6,869 bases of DNA from Chloroflexota bacterium. GTDB taxonomy: Bacteria; Chloroflexota; Dehalococcoidia; GIF9; UBA5629. The stretch is taken from positions 1 through 6,869 of the forward strand of contig JAPLHJ010000254.1 of the NCBI GenBank assembly GCA_026389675.1, in the 5' to 3' direction. The position numbers and the translations under genes are program-made. The notes beneath the pieces are model-generated. The model searched no databases, was not told the origin of the DNA, and saw only the letters and a list, made by a program, of their open reading frames with translations. Positions 1-4,929 of the stretch are shown in pieces. Within the stretch, counting starts at the first letter, position 1, and each line of letters opens with the position of its first letter.

Positions 1-16
1 ATAGCCATCCCCAACC

Positions 17-44
17 CGTCATTGCGAGCGCAGCGAAGCAATCT
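17..44. repeat. Dispersed palindromic repeat unit (ATTGC...GCAAT)
   Basis: The segment carries arms ATTGC (21-25) and GCAAT (38-42) around a purine-rich GAGCG/CAGCGAA core, preceded by CGTC and followed by CT. From general knowledge it strongly resembles an intergenic repeat (CGTCATTGCGAG...GAAGCAATCT) scattered through many environmental bacterial genomes, including Chloroflexota. Only one copy lies in this window, so its repeated nature is inferred from recognition and not seen here. Its function is unknown to me. Confidence 0.55.
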
Positions 45-67
45 TGTCATATTGTACGGTCATGTCT

Positions 68-96
68 TTGACATAAAAAGCCCGGTTGGGTAGAAT
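68..96 (+). promoter_or_regulatory. Sigma-70 promoter of the tRNA gene
   Basis: A perfect -35 box TTGACA (68-73) is separated by 17 bases from a -10 box TAGAAT (91-96), one mismatch from consensus. The predicted start falls near 103, about eight bases before the mature tRNA 5' end, which fits a short precursor leader. The match and position make this the obvious promoter of the tRNA gene. Confidence 0.85.
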
Positions 97-110
97 CTTA
101 GTCTGTGCGT

Positions 111-185
111 GGCAGCGTAGCTCAGTGGTAGAGCAGGGGACTCATAAGCCCTTGGTCACTAGTTCAAATCTAGTCGCTGCCACCA
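111..185 (+). tRNA. tRNA with CAT anticodon (elongator Met, or Ile2)
   Basis: A full cloverleaf can be drawn. The acceptor stem GGCAGCG (111-117) pairs perfectly with CGCTGCC (175-181); the D arm is GCTC/GAGC (120-123/131-134); the anticodon loop CTCATAA (141-147) has CAT at 143-145; the T arm is ACTAG/CTAGT (158-162/170-174) around TTCAAAT. The discriminator is A182 and CCA (183-185) is encoded. The paired G1-C72 end argues against initiator tRNA, which usually has a mismatch there. CAT could also be a lysidine-modified isoleucine tRNA; elongator methionine is the likelier reading. The anticodon stem has an A31-G39 mismatch (140/148) and a G27-U43 wobble (136/152). Confidence 0.95.
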
Positions 186-238
186 TTCCTCTAACATCCG
201 TGAGGCTTCAATATATAAAATCGTAACCCTGGTTAACC
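186..238 (-). terminator. Possible weak terminator after the DUF5652-like gene
   Basis: Read on the minus strand just after the stop codon, TAACC and GGTTA (plus positions 224-235) can form a small hairpin followed by CGATTTTATATA, a partly U-rich run. The stem is short and the loop tight, so this is only a weak candidate. The same interval lies just downstream of the tRNA gene, for which no convincing terminator is visible. Confidence 0.25.
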
Positions 239-463
239 TTAGCCATCGATTGGCTTGACCTCCGGCTTTCTCTTACTGAAGCCAAAGATGTATATTATCT
301 CGAGAATAGCTAAAGTGTTGACTACCAGCATGACGATAAACCATACAAGGTGTCTATTGCGGGCCGATTTCCATAAAGCTACACCTTTCCACGGCAGAGT
401 CCATGCTATGGATAGAAGCACCAATAATGTCATCCAGGTGGGCATTGAACTTAATTGATCCAT
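239..463 (-). CDS. Small two-helix membrane protein, DUF5652-like
   Basis: This 74-residue protein has two hydrophobic segments, about residues 11-31 and 39-62, joined by a short basic loop (KSARNRH), and ends in a charged tail (KRKPEVKPIDG). The TLPWKGVALWKSAR stretch and the NTLAILEIIYIF stretch resemble what I know of DUF5652, small membrane proteins of unknown function. This is recognition by eye. The loop and tail are rich in Lys/Arg, so both probably face the cytoplasm, with the helices forming a hairpin in the inner membrane. The ATG at 463 is preceded by AGGTG four bases upstream, with a second purine-rich GAAAGGA a little further up. It lies downstream of the 487-residue lipoprotein on the same strand, but the 158-base gap and a dyad at its start suggest its own promoter. 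No function can be assigned. Confidence 0.8.
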   Translation of the reverse strand: MDQLSSMPTWMTLLVLLSIAWTLPWKGVALWKSARNRHLVWFIVMLVVNTLAILEIIYIFGFSKRKPEVKPIDG

Positions 464-471
464 TTTTCACC

Positions 472-502
472 TATCCTTTCCATGTATTTGTGAGAAAGGA
501 TA
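472..502. promoter_or_regulatory. 9-bp inverted repeat at the start region of the DUF5652-like gene
   Basis: TATCCTTTC (472-480) and GAAAGGATA (494-502) form a perfect 9-bp inverted repeat with a 13-base spacer. Read on the minus strand it ends nine bases before the ATG. It may be an operator, or, if transcription starts upstream, an RNA hairpin covering the purine-rich part of the ribosome site. A weak promoter candidate overlaps it: TTAACA (plus 521-526) with TATCCT (plus 497-502), spacing 18, read on the minus strand. Confidence 0.45.
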
Positions 503-621
503 ACATAGACTACTACCGGTTGTTAATGTTTTTCGCATCATGGCCTTATTAATACACATTATATTGACCTTAGTCTCCTGTTTCATTAGGCGGGCTCTGC
601 CTCGATCTAGTTGGTATAACG
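503..621. other. Intergenic stretch between two minus-strand genes
   Basis: AT-rich DNA lies between the stop of the 487-residue lipoprotein gene and the DUF5652-like gene. It holds the weak -35 candidate TTAACA (minus, plus positions 521-526). A small AGGC/GCCT inverted repeat (588-591/599-602) follows the lipoprotein stop but has no U-run. No gene or strong terminator is visible. Confidence 0.5.
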
Positions 622-2085
622 CTATTTAGATGCGCTGAACTTAATGGCCCGGTCGTAAAGGAGCTCTGTATTCACCGGCCCCACTTTGGTAGCTGGTTCC
701 ATGTATGCACGGAATCCGATAAAGGCGGGCTCATCGAGTGCGACTCCGTGCGCTTTGGGGCCGGTTGGCACCGCTACACAGGCCTTTTCGGAACCACTGG
801 CACGCGCAAACTTGCAGACGTAAAGATATTTAGCCAGCGGATTGCCCGGTAAATATTGCTCAGCACTACCCGCATACTCCGTGCTGTAAATTCCTGTCAC
901 ACCGTTCCAGGCAGCTTCACCATAAAAGGTGCAGTTCGCGTAGGTAGCCTTACCGGTGGCGGCATGATTAACACCGTAGACAATGACAAACTCATTTGGG
1001 TCATTACCGAGTGTTAAGGTGTCACTGCGGAGGTAAACGGTGTCACGGCTTTCACCGGCTACATATGTCTCTGTCTGGACTGCATCGTAAGACTCAGAAA
1101 GCCAAACGTAAGTCTTGGGTTCTTGTACTGCAAGATCACTATACTTAGCCAGTATGGCTTTACGTAACTCCTCAAGCGCCGGTTGTAAATCTATCTCTGT
1201 TTTGCCGGTACCCCTGACACGCAATTCCGGCGCCGGGAACGAATCAAGCTTTACCGCTGATTTGGGTGTAACTTTTATACCAGCCATAACAGTGTTTACA
1301 TATTTCTGGCCGGCTTTTTCATCCGCAAAGAGCGCCATGCGCTGCGCAACAACGATAGTATCAAACTCGGGACCTGTGCCCAGCCTGACCATTGAGCTTG
1401 GGACTACATAGGTATTGATAATGCTTTCCGAATAGCCTGCCGATATTGCAGCGCTGCGTATCCGCTGATCAGTACCCCTATCAGCCGTGATGATAATAAT
1501 GGTATCCTGATTGAACGGATTTCCCTTTACACCGCCGGGCGTGCCGGAGGTTTTGATGGTGAGGTTGTTGAGAGGATCATTAAAGCTGGTCCATACCCAT
1601 TTGCGCTGCCTCTCTTTCTCATAGTACTTGTAAAAGATGAAGCCACAATAGCTGAAATAGGTGCACTCGGGAGGGGTTTTAACGGCCAGGACAACTGCCT
1701 CATCGGGATTCATCTGCCAGCCCTGTATGAGCCCGGGAGTGTTATACAGAAGGTTGTCTATTGTGTTTTGAGCGTCAGACAATTGCTTGATATCCGTCAT
1801 TTCCACATTCACGGAACCGGCGCCAAACAATCCTTTGTAGGGCGCACCTGCGTTGTTGCCGGCTGAATTTGCCAGTCTTCCGGCTTCATATAATTTAACC
1901 GGATCCACATGGAATAACAGAGCCGGTTTCAAAGTAAAATCGCTCTTATCCAATGCAGACAACAAGGTGTCGAAATCACCGCCGGTCACTTTGGAAACAT
2001 TTGCATTAGGAGTACATGAAAGCATTACAAAAATGACAAAAAGGTAAATAATCGTAGCCACAGTAATATTTGGTAGTTTTAACAT
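622..2085 (-). CDS. Predicted lipoprotein of unknown function (487 aa)
   Basis: I do not recognise the family. The protein begins with a signal segment (hydrophobic about residues 8-22) ending in VMLSC, so Cys24 is the probable lipidated residue and the mature protein sits outside the cytoplasmic membrane; Met at -3 is not the usual lipobox residue. No further membrane segment is evident. An N-terminal part (about 36-275) contains DTIIIITADRGTDQRIRSAA (194-213), alternating strand and helix. A separate C-terminal part (about 326-487) contains FVIVYGVNHAATGKATYANC (366-385). Other cysteines are at 141, 147, 424 and 436, possibly disulfides. The ATG is supported by GGAGGAGGG eight bases upstream and by a TATAAT-containing promoter about 45 bases upstream. 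It is divergent from the plus-strand lipoprotein genes and on its own transcript start. A role in binding or surface interaction is only a guess. Confidence 0.85.
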   Translation of the reverse strand: MLKLPNITVATIIYLFVIFVMLSCTPNANVSKVTGGDFDTLLSALDKSDFTLKPALLFHVDPVKLYEAGRLANSAGNNAGAPYKGLFGAGSVNVEMTDIKQLSDAQNTIDNLLYNTPGLIQGWQMNPDEAVVLAVKTPPECTYFSYCGFIFYKYYEKERQRKWVWTSFNDPLNNLTIKTSGTPGGVKGNPFNQDTIIIITADRGTDQRIRSAAISAGYSESIINTYVVPSSMVRLGTGPEFDTIVVAQRMALFADEKAGQKYVNTVMAGIKVTPKSAVKLDSFPAPELRVRGTGKTEIDLQPALEELRKAILAKYSDLAVQEPKTYVWLSESYDAVQTETYVAGESRDTVYLRSDTLTLGNDPNEFVIVYGVNHAATGKATYANCTFYGEAAWNGVTGIYSTEYAGSAEQYLPGNPLAKYLYVCKFARASGSEKACVAVPTGPKAHGVALDEPAFIGFRAYMEPATKVGPVNTELLYDRAIKFSASK

Positions 2086-2131
2086 TGTTGTTGCCCTCCT
2101 CCAACCTTGATTCTGCCGCGCTTACGGTCTG

Positions 2132-2160
2132 ATTATACGCTTAGTCATCCGTAAATCCAA
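2132..2160 (-). promoter_or_regulatory. Promoter of the 487-residue lipoprotein gene, flanked by a dyad
   Basis: On the minus strand a perfect -10 box TATAAT (plus 2132-2137) lies 17 bases from a weak -35 box TTGGAT (plus 2155-2160). The predicted start near 2125 gives a leader of about 40 bases before the ATG. An inverted repeat, TTACGG (2122-2127) and CCGTAA (2149-2154), brackets the -10 box, placing one arm in the spacer and one at the start site; this may be a regulator site. Confidence 0.6.
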
Positions 2161-2309
2161 TGTGGACTTCTATACTCACCCAATACATATAGATATAATT
2201 GATTTTCTAAATTTCCTTTAACTGTAATCCCCTGGTCATATATCGTCTTCAGAAATTGTTAGTTTCATATCAGCTATCTGTAAGCCCTCTGTCAAGCATT
2301 CAAGGACCT
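2161..2309. other. Divergent intergenic region, AT-rich
   Basis: Between the two divergent lipoprotein genes lies AT-rich DNA with an isolated TATAAT (2194-2199) lacking a good -35 partner, and TTGATT (2199-2204) with TGTAAT 18 bases downstream, a weak promoter pair. No reading frame with a ribosome site and no RNA gene is evident. Confidence 0.4.
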
Positions 2310-2347
2310 CCTCCTTTATACTGAATTTAAAGTAATATCAAAGGAGG
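2310..2347 (+). promoter_or_regulatory. Possible Shine-Dalgarno-masking hairpin
   Basis: CCTCCTTT (2310-2317) is perfectly complementary to AAAGGAGG (2340-2347), the core of the ribosome site of the TTG-initiated lipoprotein gene, with a 22-base loop. A transcript that begins upstream of 2310 could hide its own ribosome site. The loop also holds TATACT (2317-2322), a good -10 box without a clear -35; a transcript starting there (near 2329) would lack the masking arm. Confidence 0.4.
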
Positions 2348-2348
2348 T
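2341..2348 (+). promoter_or_regulatory. Full-length Shine-Dalgarno site fixing a TTG start
   Basis: AAGGAGGT is an almost complete complement of the 16S rRNA 3' end and sits five bases before TTG at 2354. It decides the start: translation from this TTG gives a normal lipoprotein signal peptide, and no ATG offers a comparable site. Confidence 0.85.
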
Positions 2349-2353
2349 TAAAA

Positions 2354-2776
2354 TTGAAAAGCAAATTCGCGATTGGTCTACTGGCATTAGTGCTGATGGC
2401 AACGTTAGCGGCCACGGGTTGTAGCGCCTCGGGTGTAACCAATGAGCAGTATATGACTCTGCAAAGTCAGGTCAATTCTCTCAATAACTCACTCACTTCA
2501 ACTCAACAGCAGCTGTCATCAACTCAGCAGCAGCTGGCTGCAGCCCAACAGTCACTTTCGCAGGCTCAATCCCAGGCGCAACAGCCGCAGACGTTTGTTA
2601 CGTCAGCGCAACCGGAGCCGGTATATCAGCCTACCGTCATCTATCAAACCTATCCCTATCCATATGTGTATCGGAATTATCCGTCCGTAACACCGTGGCA
2701 TCATTCACCTTTGCCTCCCAGACCACCGCGGCCCAATCCGCCGGCCCCACACCCGTACCCGCCGTTGCCTCATTAG
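2354..2776 (+). CDS. Small coiled-coil, Pro/Tyr-rich lipoprotein (140 aa)
   Basis: The N-terminus (KSK, then a hydrophobic run to residue 20) ends in LAATGC, a good lipobox with Cys23 as the lipid anchor. Residues about 31-77 form a Gln/Ser/Ala-rich amphipathic helix with leucines at heptad spacing (LNNSLTSTQQQLSSTQQQLA), a probable coiled coil that would self-associate. Residues 78-140 change character: Tyr/Pro-rich (YQTYPYPYVYRNYP), then a poly-proline-like tail (PPRPPRPNPPAPHPYPPLP). The design, a lipid anchor, helical stalk and extended Pro-rich end, suggests a structural or spacer protein of the cell envelope, loosely like Lpp-type proteins, though without detectable homology by eye. Translation starts at TTG behind a near-perfect ribosome site. 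The next gene has its own promoter, so the two are not clearly an operon. Confidence 0.85.
   Translation: MKSKFAIGLLALVLMATLAATGCSASGVTNEQYMTLQSQVNSLNNSLTSTQQQLSSTQQQLAAAQQSLSQAQSQAQQPQTFVTSAQPEPVYQPTVIYQTYPYPYVYRNYPSVTPWHHSPLPPRPPRPNPPAPHPYPPLPH
2498..2536 (+). repeat. Tandem 21-bp repeat encoding a heptad
   Basis: TCAACTCAACAGCAGCTG (2498-2515) recurs 21 bases later (2519-2536) with one change, A to G. The 21-base period equals seven codons, so each unit encodes one STQQQL(S/A) coiled-coil heptad. The near identity at DNA level points to recent tandem duplication of a heptad. Confidence 0.8.
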
Positions 2777-2791
2777 CAACAGATCATCGTG

Positions 2792-2837
2792 GAGGGAGGA
2801 AACAGATAGCATACATGCAATCAATGTTTCCTCCCTC
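2792..2837. terminator. 13-bp perfect hairpin after the coiled-coil lipoprotein gene
   Basis: GAGGGAGGAAACA (2792-2804) and TGTTTCCTCCCTC (2825-2837) pair perfectly over 13 bp; a 20-base loop contains GCAT/ATGC (2809-2812/2815-2818). It begins 16 bases after the stop codon. It has no T-run on either strand, so it is not a standard intrinsic terminator; it may terminate with a factor, stabilise the mRNA 3' end, or bind protein. Confidence 0.5.
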
Positions 2838-2918
2838 GAATTTACCCTCGCTGGTAACTGATTGTATTAGCCCTCCTGGCAGATTTGCAAGCGGCGACTA
2901 ATCTCCGGGTTAAAACAA

Positions 2919-2947
2919 TTGACAGGGAGACTTAACCGTCTTATACT
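2919..2947 (+). promoter_or_regulatory. Strong sigma-70 promoter of the decarboxylase-Cache gene
   Basis: TTGACA (2919-2924), a 17-base spacer and TATACT (2942-2947) make an almost perfect promoter. The predicted start near 2954 gives a leader of about 65 bases. The -10 box ends on the first base of a 15-bp palindrome, which implies that this strong promoter is controlled. Confidence 0.85.
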
Positions 2948-2961
2948 GCGGATCATCCGCA
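2947..2961. promoter_or_regulatory. Operator-like 15-bp palindrome at the transcription start
   Basis: TGCGGATCATCCGCA is perfectly symmetric, with two 7-base arms about a central C (2954). It covers the end of the -10 box and the predicted start site, the classic place for a repressor to block RNA polymerase. The regulator is not identifiable in this window. Confidence 0.6.
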
Positions 2962-3019
2962 ATATCAATCCGGTAAAGCAGTAAAAACGTTTCATACTAA
3001 ACAGGAGGGTAAGCTGAGC

Positions 3020-4546
3020 ATGAGGATACGTACGATTTCAACTTTTGCACAGGCGGCACTGGCCATCTTATTGGTTGCCGGGATCAGTTTTACGGGGTGT
3101 ACGACCGCGCAGGGTGATGGGAAAACACTATTTATAACAGGGACATATGGTGCAATTAACCGGGGAGTGTACGACGGGTCTGTAACAGTCGCTGACTTAA
3201 AGAGGCATGGCGACTTTGCGCTGGGCACTTTCAGCGGTATCGATGGTGAGCTTGTCGCATTAAATGGCACATACTATCAGATCGGGGCACAGGGGAAAAT
3301 CAACCTGGCTGAAGATACCTGGACTACTCCCAACGCTACCGTGACTTTCTTCAAGCCGGATAAAGTAATCACAATAAGTCAACCACTTGGCTACCAGGAG
3401 CTTCAATCTTACCTGAACGGCCAGTTACCTACACCGAATATTTTCTACGCCATGAAAGTGACCGGCAAATTTGACTCGATCAAAGCCCGGAGCCTGACCA
3501 AATTAACCAAACCTTATCCGTCCACACCTTATTCAACTATCACTCAGAACGAACCAACCTTCGATTTCAGTAATTTGGAAGGTACCCTGGTGGTTATTGT
3601 AAGTCCAGCCTATACCGGCGAACTCAGTTACCCGGGCTATCACGCACATTTTATTAGCAGCGATGGAAAATATGGCGGTCACGTGATTGATTGCCGTATA
3701 ACCAGCGGCCAGGTTGAAGTGGCCAGTCTACCTAATTTTACAGTTAACCTGCCGCAAAACAGCGAGTTTTATAAAGCTGATTTCACCAAAAGCTATGCTG
3801 TGAGCCAGTCGGCCGTGCCTGCAGCAGCAGTTACATTGGCGCAGAATGTTATTCAGGCCAAGCTCGACCTGCTGGACAGCGATATGTCAAAGGCAGCAGG
3901 CCGGCTATCATCTGTGCCATTAAATGGGCCGGAAGCGCGGCAGATCCTCAATGAACTGTACAGCCAGCATCCCGGTATTATCGACCTGGTCGCAACCGAC
4001 GCTGCCGGCACGATGGTAACCTTTGTGCCCGACAGTTATAAAATATATGAGGGCAGATTCGTCGGCGGCGATGAGAAAATGAAGAATTTCAACCGGGATA
4101 AGGAACCGGTCCTCAGCCCGATGTTCAGGACAGTCGAGGGCGTCGATGCACTGGTGATCATATGGCCTGTTTTTTCGGATAAGGGTGAGTTCAAGGGGTC
4201 ACTGAGCGCACTTTTCAGGCCCGACCAATTATTTTCCGGGGAATTAGAAAAGCTGGCCGGGGAAAGCGGCGTCGAATTTATCATCATGCAGTCCGATGGA
4301 CTGATTCTCTATAACTCCGGGGGCGCCGAGACCGGTAAAAACCTGTTTACTGATCCCATGTATCAGTCGTCTGCCGACCTTATCGCCCTGGGCAAGACCA
4401 TGGTTGCACAGGACTCCGGCTCAGGTTCCTATACTTTCATCAGCCATGAAACCGGGAAGCAGGCTAAAAAGCAGGCGGCCTGGGTAAGCGCAGGCCTGCA
4501 TGGCACCAACTGGCGCCTGAGCGCGATCACGGAAAGCGGTCTGTAA
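3020..4546 (+). CDS. budA: Lipoprotein: acetolactate decarboxylase fused to a double Cache domain
   Basis: The N-terminus carries a lipoprotein signal ending in FTGC (Cys27). Residues about 36-255 match acetolactate decarboxylase, the zinc enzyme that turns 2-acetolactate into acetoin and CO2: DFALGTFSGIDGELV (65-79) supplies the conserved Glu77, KARSL supplies Arg157, and YPGYHAHF...YGGHV supplies the zinc ligands His208, His210 and His221, with the usual 13-residue H-to-H spacing. The family is normally about 240-290 residues; this protein has 508. After a helical linker (about 268-295), residues 305-505 look like a double Cache ligand-binding module: a first unit with VDALVIIWPVFSDKGEFKGS (375-394), a second with VEFIIMQSDGLILYNSGG (418-435). 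No second membrane helix or cytoplasmic output domain follows. AGGAGGG precedes the ATG by about ten bases. The symbol is family-level; enzyme activity is probable, not proven. No acetolactate synthase gene is adjacent. Confidence 0.85.
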   Translation: MRIRTISTFAQAALAILLVAGISFTGCTTAQGDGKTLFITGTYGAINRGVYDGSVTVADLKRHGDFALGTFSGIDGELVALNGTYYQIGAQGKINLAEDTWTTPNATVTFFKPDKVITISQPLGYQELQSYLNGQLPTPNIFYAMKVTGKFDSIKARSLTKLTKPYPSTPYSTITQNEPTFDFSNLEGTLVVIVSPAYTGELSYPGYHAHFISSDGKYGGHVIDCRITSGQVEVASLPNFTVNLPQNSEFYKADFTKSYAVSQSAVPAAAVTLAQNVIQAKLDLLDSDMSKAAGRLSSVPLNGPEARQILNELYSQHPGIIDLVATDAAGTMVTFVPDSYKIYEGRFVGGDEKMKNFNRDKEPVLSPMFRTVEGVDALVIIWPVFSDKGEFKGSLSALFRPDQLFSGELEKLAGESGVEFIIMQSDGLILYNSGGAETGKNLFTDPMYQSSADLIALGKTMVAQDSGSGSYTFISHETGKQAKKQAAWVSAGLHGTNWRLSAITESGL

Positions 4547-4552
4547 CGGGGC

Positions 4553-4585
4553 GCAACGTATTTGTTTAACTTTATAAACAGTTGC
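4553..4585 (+). terminator. Imperfect hairpin after the decarboxylase-Cache gene
   Basis: GCAAC (4553-4557) pairs with GTTGC (4581-4585) and TGTTTA (4563-4568) with TAAACA (4575-4580), giving a two-part stem with a five-base bulge on one side. It lies seven bases after the stop codon but is not followed by a T-run, so a terminator role is uncertain. Confidence 0.3.
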
Positions 4586-4609
4586 AGTTGATTTGGTGTA
4601 TACTATAAG
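4582..4609 (+). promoter_or_regulatory. Candidate promoter of the zinc-ribbon gene
   Basis: Two overlapping -10 boxes are present, TATACT (4599-4604) and TATAAG (4604-4609). TTGCAG (4582-4587) is 16 bases from the second. Use of either gives a leader of about 100 bases. The -35 match is only moderate. Confidence 0.4.
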
Positions 4610-4648
4610 TGGTGGTTGTAAGTTTAAGTTACCCCTACCTTGCCTAAA

Positions 4649-4711
4649 TCCTCTAATATTTTTTCAAGTTTCAGGTGACCGGGACTCTAACCAACTATTA
4701 AAAAGAGGAGG
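4649..4711 (+). promoter_or_regulatory. Leader of the zinc-ribbon gene with possible ribosome-site pairing
   Basis: The long untranslated leader contains TCCTCT (4649-4654), complementary to AGAGGA (4704-4709) in the ribosome site AAGAGGAGG, and a nearby T-run (4659-4664) that can pair with the A-run before the site. Such a weak, AU-rich fold could tune translation; this is a structural suggestion only. Confidence 0.3.
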
Positions 4712-4717
4712 TCATCT

Positions 4718-4909
4718 ATGAGTTACGGAGATAAATCGCTTAAATGTTCCGATTGTGGGACTGACTTTACCTTCACTGCCGGGGAACAAGAGTTCTTCGC
4801 CACTAAAGGTTTCACCAACGAACCCAAACGTTGCGTTCCATGCCGAAAAGCTAAGAAGCAACAGAGTGGTAATTCAGTTAACGGTTCACACAGCTACAAC
4901 ACAATATAA
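4718..4909 (+). CDS. Small zinc-ribbon protein (zf-trcl / PF13451-like)
   Basis: This 63-residue protein has two CxxC knuckles, Cys10-x2-Cys13 (LKCSDCGTDF) and Cys39-x2-Cys42 (KRCVPCRKAKK), 25 residues apart, which would bind one zinc ion. The middle part, FTFTAGEQEFFATKGFTNEPKRC, is typical of the 'probable zinc-ribbon' family often found in anaerobes. The basic stretch after the second knuckle (RKAKKQQ) is compatible with binding nucleic acid, though no function is established as far as I know. The last 15 residues are polar and probably disordered. The ATG follows GAGGAGG by six bases. It is preceded by a long leader and its own candidate promoter, and converges on the iron-sulfur gene with a 20-base gap holding no clear terminator. 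Confidence 0.9.
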   Translation: MSYGDKSLKCSDCGTDFTFTAGEQEFFATKGFTNEPKRCVPCRKAKKQQSGNSVNGSHSYNTI

Positions 4910-4929
4910 GCTTTGCAGTACCTGATCAT

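Noticed and set aside
1115..1411. Plus-strand open frame inside the 487-residue lipoprotein gene
   Set aside because: It is antisense to a longer frame that has a signal peptide, ribosome site and promoter.
2695..2901. Plus-strand frame overlapping the end of the coiled-coil lipoprotein gene
   Set aside because: It overlaps a well-supported gene in another frame, runs through the hairpin at 2792-2837 and has no ribosome site.
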